A DNA stretch of 38,238 bases from Rhizobium sp. Q54 (GCA_945860165.1 CAMAPL010000021.1:1-38238), one strand, 5' to 3'; positions 17,029 to 25,898 are shown, numbered from the stretch's first letter. Notes: a model not told the origin generated them from the letters alone. Numbers and translations are program-made.

Positions 17029-17292
17029 ATGCGGCGTTCCCTGCTTCTCGTCATTGCCGTCCTGCTGATCGCGGCAATATCCGCGCTGTACTGGTATTCG
17101 CACCCGCTTCCCATATTGACAGTGGCGACCTGGGCCGGGCCTTACGGCCGCGCCCAGGACAGCGCCCAGATGCGTCCCTGGCTGCCCACCGCGCCGGAGA
17201 ATTTTCGCCATGCGTTTGCGGTGAACGATGTCTGGTGGCGGGCGCATGAAGCGGCGCTCACCTCACGCTGGCGGGAGCTTGTCAGCCGATGA
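17029..17292 (+). CDS. Short solute-binding-protein relic (87 aa)
   Basis: The 87-residue product has an N-terminal membrane or signal segment (LLLVIAVLLIAAISALYWY), then ILTVATWAGPYGRAQDSAQ, which resembles the mature start of PotD-like extracellular solute-binding proteins. It passes directly into PTAPENFRHAFAVNDVWW, which resembles the C-terminus of the same family. Members are usually about 350 residues, so the middle seems to be lost in frame near residue 50. It keeps an upstream GGAAGAGAG ribosome-binding site and a 4-base ATGA overlap with the permease gene, so it is probably still translated. It cannot bind ligand as a normal family member; it might serve only as a leader for coupling. 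Confidence 0.6.
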   Translation: MRRSLLLVIAVLLIAAISALYWYSHPLPILTVATWAGPYGRAQDSAQMRPWLPTAPENFRHAFAVNDVWWRAHEAALTSRWRELVSR

Positions 17293-18233
17293 TCCTCTAT
17301 GCGCTCAGACGTATTGCCGGCGCGATACCAACCCTGTTTGTCATTATCACCCTGACATTCTTCATGATGCGCGCCGCGCCGGGCGGGCCTTTTGATTCCG
17401 AGCGCCGATTGCCGCCGGAGATCGAGCGCAACCTGAAAGCGGCCTATGACCTCGACAAGCCGTTGGTCCAGCAATACCTGATTTACCTGGGCAAGGCGGC
17501 GCAGGGCGACTTCGGCCCCTCCTTCAAGAACAAGGATTTCACCGTGGCGCAGTTGATCGCCACCGGCCTGCCGGTCAGCGCGCGGCTGGGCCTGTGGGCG
17601 ATGGCGCTGGCGCTGTTGATCGGCACGACACTCGGAATCCTGGCGGCGCTGCGCCAGAATCGCTGGCAGGATTATTCGGTGATGAGCGTGGCAATGCTGG
17701 GCATCACCATTCCCACCTTCGTCACGGCGCCGCTGCTGACCCTGGCTTTCGGAATCTATGGCGTGACAATTTTCGGCCAGGAATTCTCGCTGCCGGTGGG
17801 CGGTTGGAACAATGGCGCCTGGCGCAACATGGTGCTGCCGGTAACAGTGCTGGCTTTGCCGCAGATCGCCATCATCTCCCGGTTGATGCGCGGCGCCATG
17901 GTGGAAGTGCTGCGCGCTAATTATATCCGCACCGCCCGCGCCAAGGGCCTGCCCGCCACGCAGATCGTGCTATCCCACGCCTTGCGCGCCGCGTCGCTGC
18001 CGCTGGTGAGCTATATGGGACCGGCGCTGGCCGCGGTGCTGACCGGGTCGCTGGTGGTGGAGCAGATTTTCGGCCTGCCGGGCATCGGGCGCTATTTCGT
18101 GCAGGGCGCGCTGAACCGCGACTACACTTTGGTGATGGGTGTGGTGATCTGTTACGCCTGCCTGATCATCGCGCTGAACTTCCTGGCCGACATGATCTAT
18201 GGGATTCTCGATCCCCGGGTGAGGCTGAAATGA
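17289..18233 (+). CDS. Peptide-type ABC transporter permease (OppB-like)
   Basis: The 314-residue inner-membrane permease is of the OppB/DppB family. The first helix and conserved N-terminus (ALRRIAGAIPTLFVIITLTFF) are followed by the usual APGGPFD and YDLDKPLVQQYLIYLGKAAQGDFGPS segments. The cytoplasmic EAA-type loop is ANYIRTARAKGLPATQIVLSH, which contacts the ATPase. Length and six-helix pattern fit the family. It overlaps its neighbours on both sides by ATGA. With the OppC-like permease, fused ATPase and two OppA-like proteins it forms an oligopeptide, dipeptide or similar importer; substrate not decidable. Confidence 0.95.
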   Translation: MILYALRRIAGAIPTLFVIITLTFFMMRAAPGGPFDSERRLPPEIERNLKAAYDLDKPLVQQYLIYLGKAAQGDFGPSFKNKDFTVAQLIATGLPVSARLGLWAMALALLIGTTLGILAALRQNRWQDYSVMSVAMLGITIPTFVTAPLLTLAFGIYGVTIFGQEFSLPVGGWNNGAWRNMVLPVTVLALPQIAIISRLMRGAMVEVLRANYIRTARAKGLPATQIVLSHALRAASLPLVSYMGPALAAVLTGSLVVEQIFGLPGIGRYFVQGALNRDYTLVMGVVICYACLIIALNFLADMIYGILDPRVRLK

Positions 18234-19135
18234 GCGGCCTCGCCAGCACCATCCCGGAACCGCAGGGGCGCAGCCTGTGGGTGGACGCGCGCCGCCGGCT
18301 GCTGCGCAACCGCGCCGCGATGGCGGGAATCGTGATCCTGGCCACCATCGTGCTGCTGGCGCTGCTGGCGCCGCTGCTGTCGCCTTTCGCCTATGACGAA
18401 GTGAATTACGACCTGATCAGCTGCGCGCCGGGCTGGTGGCCGATGGAAGCGGCCTGCACCGCGCCGGGTCACATCTTCGGCACTGACGCGATCGGCCGCG
18501 ACATCTTCGTGCGGGTGCTGTACGGCGCGCGGGTCAGCCTGGCGGTGGGGCTGGTGGCCACCATCGTCTCGCTGCTGATCGGGGTCCTGTATGGCGCCAC
18601 CGCGGGCTATCTGGGCGGCCGCGTCGACGGATTGATGATGCGGGTGGTGGATGTCCTCTATTCCCTGCCCTTCATCTTCTTCGTCATCATCCTGATGGTG
18701 GTGTTCGACCGCAATTTCATCCTGCTGTTTGTCGCCATCGGCGCGGTGGAATGGCTGACCATGGCGCGAATCGTGCGCGGCCAGACTCTCTCCATCAAGC
18801 AGAAGGAGTTCATCGAGGCGGCGCGCGCTGCGGGCGTCGGCCCGCTGGGCATCATCACCCGGCATGTCATTCCCAATGTGGTGGGTCCGGTGATGGTCTA
18901 TGTCACCCTGACGGTCCCCACCGTGATCTTGATGGAAAGCTTTCTGTCTTTTCTGGGCCTGGGCATCCAGGAGCCCCTGACCAGCTGGGGCGTCCTGATT
19001 TCGGACGGCGCCGACCAGATGGAGACGGCGCCCTGGATGCTGTTGTTCCCCGCCTTGTTCATGGCGGTGACGCTGTTCTGCTTCAATTTCGTGGGCGACG
19101 GCCTGCGCGACGCCTTGGACCCGAAAGACCGATGA
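18230..19135 (+). CDS. Peptide-type ABC transporter permease (OppC-like)
   Basis: The 301-residue partner permease is of the OppC/DppC family. A cytoplasmic N-terminal tail with RRRLLRNRAAMAGIVIL leads into helix 1. The family signature HIFGTDAIGRDIFVRVLYGARVSL and the EAA loop EFIEAARAAGVGPLGIITRHV are clear. The periplasmic loop APGWWPMEAACTAPG contains two cysteines (SCAPG and AACTAPG) that could form a disulfide. It is encoded between the OppB-like and ATPase genes with 4-base overlaps. Confidence 0.95.
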   Translation: MSGLASTIPEPQGRSLWVDARRRLLRNRAAMAGIVILATIVLLALLAPLLSPFAYDEVNYDLISCAPGWWPMEAACTAPGHIFGTDAIGRDIFVRVLYGARVSLAVGLVATIVSLLIGVLYGATAGYLGGRVDGLMMRVVDVLYSLPFIFFVIILMVVFDRNFILLFVAIGAVEWLTMARIVRGQTLSIKQKEFIEAARAAGVGPLGIITRHVIPNVVGPVMVYVTLTVPTVILMESFLSFLGLGIQEPLTSWGVLISDGADQMETAPWMLLFPALFMAVTLFCFNFVGDGLRDALDPKDR

Positions 19136-20898
19136 GCGCCCTGCTGGAGATCTCCGACCTCAACGTGCATTTCGCGACCGCCGACGGCGATGTTCATGCC
19201 GTGAAAGAGGCCAGCCTGACCATCCAGGAAAGCGAATGCCTGGGCGTGGTGGGCGAAAGCGGTTCGGGCAAGAGCCAGCTGTTTCTCGCCGCTTTCGGAT
19301 TGCTGGCCGGCAATGGCAAGGCCAGCGGCAGCGTGAAGTACCGCGGTACCGAAATCCTGAGCGCGCCCACTGGCCAGTTGAACAAGTTGCGCGGCAGCGC
19401 CGTCACCATGATCTTCCAGGACCCCCTGACCTCGCTGACGCCACATATGCGGGTGGGCAAGCAGATCATGGAAGCCCTGATGCTGCACCGGAATGTGCAG
19501 AGCGACGCGGCGCAAAAGCAGGCGCGTGAGATGCTGGACTATGTGCGCATTCCGGAAAGTGCCCGGCGGATGCGGCAATATCCCCACGAACTGTCAGGCG
19601 GCATGCGCCAGCGGGTGATGATCGCCATGGCCACCATCACCGGTCCCGATCTGATCATCGCCGATGAGCCGACCACGGCGCTGGATGTGACGGTGCAGGC
19701 GCAAATCCTGGAAATTCTCCGCGCCCTGAAAAACGACCGCAAAACCGCCATCGCCTTGGTCAGCCACGATATGGGCGTGATCGCGGGCCTGGCCGACCGG
19801 GTGCAGGTGATGCGGTATGGCGAGATCGTGGAAAGCGGCGCGGTGGATGACGTCTTCTACGCGCCGCGCCATGACTACACCCGCATGTTGCTGGACGCGC
19901 TGCCCAAGGCCGGTGAGACGCCAGCCCCGGCGAAGGCATTGGGCGGGCCGCTGCTGACGGTGGAAGACCTGACGGTTGGCTTCCCGATCACGGACAAGGG
20001 CCTGCTGGGCAAAACGCGCACCTTGCGCGCGGTGGACGGCATCAGTTTCACCCTGCACCAGGGCGAAACGCTGGGCGTGGTGGGGGAATCGGGCTGCGGC
20101 AAGTCCACACTCGCACGGGCGGTGCTGCAGCTGTTGCCAAAGAGTGGCGGCCGCGTGGTGTGGCTGGGCCGTGACCTGGACACCGCGACGCAATCGGACA
20201 TCCGCAAATTGCGCGAGGATTTCCAGATCGTGTTCCAGGACCCGCTGGCCAGCCTGGACCCGCGCATGCCCGTCGGCGTATCCATTTCCGAGCCGCTGAA
20301 GGCGCTGGAACCGCATTTGTCCCGTGATGCGGTGCGCCAGAAGGTTCGCGCCATGATGCAGCGGGTGGGTCTCGATCCGGCCTGGATCAACCGCTATCCC
20401 CACGAACTGTCCGGCGGCCAGAACCAGCGCGTCGGGCTGGCCCGCGCCATGATCGTGGGCCCCCAAATGCTGGTGTGCGACGAGGCGGTGAGCGCGCTGG
20501 ACGTTTCCATCCAGGCGCAGATCGTGGCGCTGATCCGTGACCTGCAGGCCGAGACCGGGCTGGCCCTGATTTTCATCAGCCACGACCTGTCGGTGGTACG
20601 CCGGCTGTCACACCGGGTGATGGTTCTGTACTTGGGCCGGGTGGTGGAAATGGCGCCCAGTGATGCGCTCTATACCGATCCGCGCCATCCCTATACCCGC
20701 GCCCTTCTGTCGGCGGTGCTGTCGCCGGACCCGCGCTTGGAGCGGCAACGCAAGCGCGAGCTTCTGACCGGCGACCTGCCGTCGCCGCTGGACCCGCGCG
20801 CCCAGCTGACCTTTCTAAAATCAAAGCTGGATCAGCCCGACTATCGCCCACGGCTGATCCAAGCGGCCCCGGGCCACTTCGTCGCCGAACACGACTAG
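19132..20898 (+). CDS. Fused double ATP-binding protein (OppD-OppF-like)
   Basis: The 588-residue protein is two peptide-transporter ATPases fused in tandem, as in YejF-type systems. Domain 1 has Walker A GESGSGKS at 41-48, signature LSGGMRQR and Walker B LIIADEP. Domain 2 begins near residue 270 with Walker A GESGCGKS at 318-325, signature LSGGQNQR and MLVCDEAVSALDVS. Each half ends with the OppD/F-type C-terminal segment, including DPRHPYTRALLSAVL. The second Walker B region reads CDEAVSALD, where DEPTSALD is usual; the catalytic Glu is retained. ATG 19132 overlaps the permease stop. Energises the importer on the cytoplasmic side. Confidence 0.95.
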   Translation: MSALLEISDLNVHFATADGDVHAVKEASLTIQESECLGVVGESGSGKSQLFLAAFGLLAGNGKASGSVKYRGTEILSAPTGQLNKLRGSAVTMIFQDPLTSLTPHMRVGKQIMEALMLHRNVQSDAAQKQAREMLDYVRIPESARRMRQYPHELSGGMRQRVMIAMATITGPDLIIADEPTTALDVTVQAQILEILRALKNDRKTAIALVSHDMGVIAGLADRVQVMRYGEIVESGAVDDVFYAPRHDYTRMLLDALPKAGETPAPAKALGGPLLTVEDLTVGFPITDKGLLGKTRTLRAVDGISFTLHQGETLGVVGESGCGKSTLARAVLQLLPKSGGRVVWLGRDLDTATQSDIRKLREDFQIVFQDPLASLDPRMPVGVSISEPLKALEPHLSRDAVRQKVRAMMQRVGLDPAWINRYPHELSGGQNQRVGLARAMIVGPQMLVCDEAVSALDVSIQAQIVALIRDLQAETGLALIFISHDLSVVRRLSHRVMVLYLGRVVEMAPSDALYTDPRHPYTRALLSAVLSPDPRLERQRKRELLTGDLPSPLDPRAQLTFLKSKLDQPDYRPRLIQAAPGHFVAEHD

Positions 20899-20911
20899 AA
20901 AAAGCTGCCGG

Positions 20912-21472
20912 CTAGCGGACGCGCTTGACCTTGTGGAGCGTGTTTTCGTCGCCCATCACCAGATTGAAGGTTCCCATCGCGCCCTGGCTGATGGTCACCC
21001 GCATGGCGGAGGCGGGCTGCCGCCAGCGCACGGGACGCTTGATGGCGTCGTCCTCGGTCTGTTCCCAGACCTGACCATCGTTCAGGGTGATGACAAACGC
21101 GCCACCGGACATGTCAAAGGATTTGATGGGCGCATTGTTGATGACATCATCGCCGCCCCAGACATTGAAAATGCTGCGCCTGGGCATCGGCGGCGGCCCG
21201 GTGCGGACCGCGGCGCGGGTTACGGTGCCGGGCAACGCCGCCGCTTTGGGCTGCACTTCCAGCAGCCTGATCTGCGCCTGAGGCGCGGGGGACAGGCCGA
21301 GCTGGGCGCGCAGCGGCTGGGCGGCGCCGTAATAACAGTCCAGCCACTGGCGGTCGTCGGTCAGGGCGGCGCAGCGCGTGACGCCAGTGATGACATCCTC
21401 GCGTGCATCCGCCAGCGCCACACTGGGCGTAAGCGCCGCACCCGCAGCCATCGCGATAATCAATTTACGCAT
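20912..21472 (-). CDS. Secreted hypothetical protein (186 aa)
   Basis: The product starts MRKLIIAMAAGAALTPSVALA, a clear signal peptide, and is about 165 residues when mature. Near the N-terminus two cysteines occur in TRCAALTDDRQWLDCYYGAA, a pattern seen in small periplasmic proteins with one disulfide. The C-terminal half (SGGAFVITLNDGQVWEQTEDDAI) looks like a small beta-sandwich, ending in LHKVKRVR. I do not recognise a named family. AGGGTAAG before ATG 21472 supports the start; in-frame upstream codons lack any such site. It sits on the opposite strand inside the transporter locus, splitting ATPase from binding-protein genes. Confidence 0.78.
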   Translation of the reverse strand: MRKLIIAMAAGAALTPSVALADAREDVITGVTRCAALTDDRQWLDCYYGAAQPLRAQLGLSPAPQAQIRLLEVQPKAAALPGTVTRAAVRTGPPPMPRRSIFNVWGGDDVINNAPIKSFDMSGGAFVITLNDGQVWEQTEDDAIKRPVRWRQPASAMRVTISQGAMGTFNLVMGDENTLHKVKRVR

Positions 21473-21559
21473 GTTCTTACCCTGAAGCTCCCGAAATTCA
21501 TTGAATAGTCTGCCGCAAACCCGGAAAATATTTGGCTGAACACATGGTAGAAGGTCTCT

Positions 21560-23221
21560 ATGGTATCGAGCAAGGCATGGAACCGCCGCCTCGCACTGGC
21601 GGGCGGCACGGCGCTGGCGGCCACGGGCGGCTATTTCGCGCTTCGCGGGCCTTCCGGGAATGCCGTTCACCATAAGATCACCGACGCCCGAACCCTGTTG
21701 CGGGGCAATGTGGCGGAACCGGAAACTCTGGACCCAACCCAGTCCTCTGGCACCCAGGAAAACGAGATCATCGGCGATCTGATGATCGGCCTGATGACCC
21801 ACGATGCTGCCTGCAAGGCGATCCCCGGCATGGCCACGCGCTGGGAAACCTCCGGGGACGGCCTGACCTGGACCTTTTATCTGCGCGAGGCGCTCTGGTC
21901 GGACGGGACGCCAGTAACGGCCGAGGATTTTGTGTTCTCCTGGCAGCGGTTAGTCGATCCCGCCACCGCATCGAGCTATGCCTATTTCCTTCATCTGGTG
22001 AAAAATGGTGCGCCGATCACTGCCAGCAAGATGCCGACCACCGCGCTCGGGGTTGCCGCGATTGATGCGCGCACCCTGCGGGTGCAGCTGGAGCATCCCG
22101 CGCCCTACCTGCTGGAGCTGCTGACCCACACCACCACCTATCCCCTGCCGCGCCACGTGGTCACGGCCAAGGAGAAAGAATGGGCGCGGCCGGGCAACTA
22201 TGTCGGAAACGGTGCCTTCATCCTGAAAGAATGGATTCCCAATGACCATGTGCTGGTCGAGAAAAATCCTCGCTTTTACGATGCAGCGAATGTGGCGCTG
22301 GAACGGGTTTACTTCTATCCGACCACCGACTACGCCGCTGCCTTGAGGCGTTTCCGGGTGGGCGAGCTGGATTTTCAGGACCGGCTTCCGGTTCAGAAGA
22401 TCGACTGGATCCGCAAGAACATCCCCCAGACCATCCATCCCGTGCCGACGTTGATCACCGAGATCATCGGCGTCAACCACAAGCGCAAGCCATTCGACGA
22501 CGTGCGGGTGCGCGAGGCGATCAACCTGGCGCTGAACCGCGAAGTCATTACCGAGCGCGTCCTGCGGAACGGTGAAGTGCCCGCCTACAATCTGGTGCCG
22601 CCCGGGATCGCCAATTATCAAGGCGGGTTGGCCTACGATTTCAAATCGCTGAATTACAGTCAGCGCATCGCAAGGGCGCAAAGCCTGATGCGCGCCGCGG
22701 GTTTCGGCGAGAGCCGCCGCGTCCGCACCACCTACATGATCCGCAGCACCGCGCCGGGCGCCGGGCGCGCGGTGGCCGCCGCCGTCCAGCAGATGCTGGC
22801 GCAGGTCTTCATAGACATCACCATCACGCCCAACGATATGCAGGTCTTTTATCCTGCCATCCAGGAGCATGATTTCGATATCGCTCAGGCGGGATGGGCC
22901 GCCGATTTCAGCGATGCCTCCAACTTCCTGGACCTGTTCCGCACCGGTGGTGGTAACAATTGGGGCGAATACAGCAACCATGTCTTCGACGTCGCGCTCG
23001 ATGCCGCCCAGCGCGAGATCAACATTACCCACCGCGCCGAACGGCTGGCGCAGGCAGAAGCTATTTTCCTGAAAGACCATGTGGCCATGCCGCTCTGGTT
23101 CTGGGTTAGCCTCAACCTGACCTGGCCTTACATCAAAGGTCTTGAGGCCAACCCGCTCGACTATCACCGCTCGCGCTGGATCAGCATCGATCAGGCGGCG
23201 CGGGTGAAACAATTCTCATGA
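21560..23221 (+). CDS. Peptide ABC transporter substrate-binding protein (OppA-like) 1
   Basis: This 553-residue extracytoplasmic solute-binding protein family 5 member captures peptide-like ligands for the importer. The N-terminus SSKAWNRRLALAGGTALAATGGYFAL carries a twin arginine before a hydrophobic stretch, so export by Tat or retention as an anchor are both possible. Typical features are PETLDPTQSSGTQENEIIGDLMIGL, WTFYLREALWSDGTPVTAEDFVFSW, the PRHVV...NGAFILKEW segment, and FDDVRVREAINLALNRE. It overlaps the second binding-protein gene by ATGA, and the two are diverged tandem paralogues. GAAGG ahead of ATG 21560 is the likely ribosome-binding site. Confidence 0.93.
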   Translation: MVSSKAWNRRLALAGGTALAATGGYFALRGPSGNAVHHKITDARTLLRGNVAEPETLDPTQSSGTQENEIIGDLMIGLMTHDAACKAIPGMATRWETSGDGLTWTFYLREALWSDGTPVTAEDFVFSWQRLVDPATASSYAYFLHLVKNGAPITASKMPTTALGVAAIDARTLRVQLEHPAPYLLELLTHTTTYPLPRHVVTAKEKEWARPGNYVGNGAFILKEWIPNDHVLVEKNPRFYDAANVALERVYFYPTTDYAAALRRFRVGELDFQDRLPVQKIDWIRKNIPQTIHPVPTLITEIIGVNHKRKPFDDVRVREAINLALNREVITERVLRNGEVPAYNLVPPGIANYQGGLAYDFKSLNYSQRIARAQSLMRAAGFGESRRVRTTYMIRSTAPGAGRAVAAAVQQMLAQVFIDITITPNDMQVFYPAIQEHDFDIAQAGWAADFSDASNFLDLFRTGGGNNWGEYSNHVFDVALDAAQREINITHRAERLAQAEAIFLKDHVAMPLWFWVSLNLTWPYIKGLEANPLDYHRSRWISIDQAARVKQFS

Positions 23222-24729
23222 GGGCGGCGCTTGTTGCCCTGCTGCTCGTCGCCCTGCCCGTGCAGGCGCAATCGGTGCTCAATCGCGGCAATGGCAGCGA
23301 ACCGGACTCACTCGATCCCGCGTTTGCCAGCGCCCAGGCCGAAACCACCATTCTGGGTGACCTGATGATCGGTCTGACCACGCTGGACGCGCGCGGCAAA
23401 CCCGTTCCCGGCATGGCGGAGCGCTGGACGGTTTCGAAAAACGGCCTGACTTGGACCTTCCATTTGCGCAACGCCCTGTGGTCGGACGGCGCGGCGGTAA
23501 CGGCGCAGGATTTTGTCTCAGGCTGGCGACGAGCCCTCGATCCCAAAACCGCGTCCCGCACCGCCGCCATGCTGTGGACGATCAGGAATGCCCGCGCCAT
23601 CAGCAGTGGTGCGCTGCCGCCCTCCGCGCTGGGCGCCACAGCCCCCGACGCGCGGACCGTGACCGTCAGCCTCGAGAACCCCGCACCGTTCCTGCCGGAG
23701 CTTCTGGCGCATTCCAGTGCCTCGCCGCTGCCGCGCAAGAATGTGTTTAATGGGCCCTATATCCTCAAGCACTGGGCGCCGAACGACCGTATCACCCTGA
23801 CCCGCAATCCGCGCTTCTACGATGCCGCTACCGTGAAGATCGACACGGTGAACTATTTTCCCACCGCCGACACTCAGGCGGCGCTGCGGCGGCTGCGAGC
23901 GGGCGAACTGGACATACAATCGCCGTTGCCCGCGACCCAGGTGACGTGGATGCGCCAACACATGCCCCAGGCGCTTCACATCATGCCTTCGCTGGCGCTG
24001 GTGTATCTTGCCATCAACATGCGCGACCCGGCGCTGGCCGATATCCGGGTGCGCCGTGCGCTCAATCTTGTCTATGACCGTGAGGCGGTGGCGCAGAAGG
24101 TCATGAAGCTGAATGAAGCGCCCGCCTATTCCTATGTGCCGCCGCATACGTCCGGATATCGCGGCGGCCCGGCGCTGGATTTCAAAACCGTGCCCTATGC
24201 GGCGCGGGTGGCGATGGCCAAACGCCTGATGCAGGAAGCCGGCTATGGCCCATTCAACAAGCTGCACCTGACCTATTCCGCCCCGGGCAGTCCCGACAGC
24301 CGGCGGCTGGCCGCCGTGTTCCAGGCCATGGCGCGACAGATCCATGTCGATCTGCAAATCACCATGGCGGACTATCATATCAACCTGCGCAATATGCGCC
24401 AGGGCCAGTACCAGCTCGCCTACACGAACTGGCTGGCGGACTATGACGATGCCGCAAATTTCCTAGACCTGCTGCGCGCGCGCAATCCCAGGAACTATGC
24501 TGGATACAACAATCCCAAATTCGATGCCGCGATGGGGAGCGCGGAGCGCCATCCGGATTTGGCAAAGCGCACAGCCCTGTTGCAGGCCGCCGAGAAAATC
24601 GCGCTGGCGGATATGCCGTGGCTGCCCATCCGCTATTTGTCCCAGAGCGAGGCCGTGGCGCCGCGCGTCGGCGGCTATGTCGCAAATCCCAGCAAGGCCA
24701 ATCGCAGCCGCTGGCTTTGGATCAAATAG
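23218..24729 (+). CDS. Peptide ABC transporter substrate-binding protein (OppA-like) 2
   Basis: The 503-residue family 5 binding protein is a paralogue of the one upstream; compare WTFHLRNALWSDGAAVTAQDF and LADYDDAANFLDLLR. It has a classical Sec signal peptide (MRAALVALLLVALPVQA), unlike the twin-arginine start of its neighbour. Relative to it, about 14 residues are missing between SPLPR and NGPYILKHW (around base 23735), in the loop that normally precedes the NGAFxLKEW strand. The two may deliver different ligands to the same permease. Its stop overlaps the convergent glycosyltransferase gene by 8 bases. Confidence 0.93.
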   Translation: MRAALVALLLVALPVQAQSVLNRGNGSEPDSLDPAFASAQAETTILGDLMIGLTTLDARGKPVPGMAERWTVSKNGLTWTFHLRNALWSDGAAVTAQDFVSGWRRALDPKTASRTAAMLWTIRNARAISSGALPPSALGATAPDARTVTVSLENPAPFLPELLAHSSASPLPRKNVFNGPYILKHWAPNDRITLTRNPRFYDAATVKIDTVNYFPTADTQAALRRLRAGELDIQSPLPATQVTWMRQHMPQALHIMPSLALVYLAINMRDPALADIRVRRALNLVYDREAVAQKVMKLNEAPAYSYVPPHTSGYRGGPALDFKTVPYAARVAMAKRLMQEAGYGPFNKLHLTYSAPGSPDSRRLAAVFQAMARQIHVDLQITMADYHINLRNMRQGQYQLAYTNWLADYDDAANFLDLLRARNPRNYAGYNNPKFDAAMGSAERHPDLAKRTALLQAAEKIALADMPWLPIRYLSQSEAVAPRVGGYVANPSKANRSRWLWIK

Positions 24730-25747
24730 ATAGCAGGACTTCCGCGTTCCAGGGCTCGAACGGTACCAGCGCCTGAAGGCGGGCGTCGGGCCTGACAAAT
24801 TCCTGCGCCGTTTCATTCAGCATCGCCGCAGTGAAGGAAAATGTGCTGTTGGAAATGGCCAGGTGACGGGCCTGCGACAGGACATGATGATCCAGATAGA
24901 AATCCAGCCGGCCCGCGCCCAGCATTTGCGCATCGACGGGATTGAAAGCGGAAAATTCCGCAGCTACCCAGGGATCGTCACTGGCAATGTAGAGGACAGG
25001 CGCATCCAGTCCGTTCCAAATGGACTCCAGCCAGCGCATGTACCACTCGGCCGGCGCGATCCAGAATTGCCCCTGTCCGAAATCGCCACGCCGGATGTGC
25101 AGGGCGACCAGTGTCCTGCCCCGCGTAGCCAGGTCCGCCATGGCGGGTTGCAGCCAGCCCTGGACCAGCGGCCGGGGCTGGAACAGGGTGCGAAAGGCGG
25201 AGGCGCGATCCTGCCATTGCGCCGTATGACGACAGAAATAGCCGATGAGATCGTGGTTGGCATGAACCGAGGCGCCGCCATTCAGCGCGGCGAAAAGATC
25301 GACTTTGCTTTCGTCCAGTGACGGAAAATTTCCACCGGGAAAAGGATCGTCGCATCCGAACAGGTCGCGCCCCATCCAGTCATAACTTTGCGCGACTAGA
25401 TTGTGCTGGCGGGCATAGAGTTTCAGGAAAGCGTATTGCAGCAACTGGTTTCCGAACCGGCCATTGGCACCCAGGGTTCGCATGGAGATCGCGGAGCCTG
25501 GTTGGATCGGCTTGGGCGGCGGCGGCGGACCGAAGCGTTGGCGCAAGATCGCCATCGCCTGCAGCGAAAACGGAATGCCATGTCCGGGATTGAGCGCGGC
25601 GGCGCGGTCGGCAAGGCTGAGCACCTCTTCCAGATTTCCGGTGTGGAGCAGCAATTGCCCCAGCTCCAGCAGCGCGGCAAAATCATTGGGGTTGGAGGCC
25701 AGAATTCGCCGCAAACCTTGTGCAAGCGCCACGAGATTCTGGCTCAT
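24722..25747 (-). CDS. GT11-like glycosyltransferase with N-terminal TPR
   Basis: The 341-residue protein combines a TPR-like start (NPNDFAALLELGQLLLHTG, DRAAALNPG) with a GT11-type domain. The motif GRFGNQLLQYAFLKLYARQ is the N-terminal signature of alpha-1,2-fucosyltransferases, and ALHIRRGDFG is the HxRRxD motif that contacts GDP-fucose. A proline run (FGPPPPPKP) links the two parts. It likely decorates a surface glycan; fucose as donor is inferred from family. AAGGA precedes the ATG by 5 bases. The gene begins 22 bases after the encoded CCA of tRNA-Arg on the same strand. Confidence 0.85.
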   Translation of the reverse strand: MSQNLVALAQGLRRILASNPNDFAALLELGQLLLHTGNLEEVLSLADRAAALNPGHGIPFSLQAMAILRQRFGPPPPPKPIQPGSAISMRTLGANGRFGNQLLQYAFLKLYARQHNLVAQSYDWMGRDLFGCDDPFPGGNFPSLDESKVDLFAALNGGASVHANHDLIGYFCRHTAQWQDRASAFRTLFQPRPLVQGWLQPAMADLATRGRTLVALHIRRGDFGQGQFWIAPAEWYMRWLESIWNGLDAPVLYIASDDPWVAAEFSAFNPVDAQMLGAGRLDFYLDHHVLSQARHLAISNSTFSFTAAMLNETAQEFVRPDARLQALVPFEPWNAEVLLSI

Positions 25748-25769
25748 CTGTTCCTTTGCGGCCCCAGGC

Positions 25770-25846
25770 TGGTGACCCCAGGAAGACTCGAACTTCCGGC
25801 CTACGGTTTAGGAAACCGCCGCTCTATCCTGCTGAGCTATGGGGTC
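25770..25846 (-). tRNA. tRNA-Arg (anticodon CCT)
   Basis: On the minus strand the acceptor stem GACCCCA/TGGGGTC, D-arm, anticodon stem GCGGT/ACCGT with loop TTCCTAA, T-arm GTTCGAGTC and encoded CCA (25770-25772) form a complete tRNA. Anticodon CCT reads AGG, a rare arginine codon in GC-rich genomes. Discriminator is A (25773). Confidence 0.96.
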
Positions 25847-25898
25847 ACGCGCGAACCTTTGCCGCATTTGGGTCCGCTTTTCCAGACCAGCCTTTGCG

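Noticed and set aside
19594..20583. 329-codon minus-strand frame opposite the fused ATPase
   Set aside because: His/Gln-rich antisense composition; the plus strand encodes intact Walker A, signature and Walker B motifs.
21950..23212. 420-codon minus-strand frame opposite the first OppA-like gene
   Set aside because: The plus-strand gene shows all family 5 binding-protein motifs; the antisense product resembles nothing.
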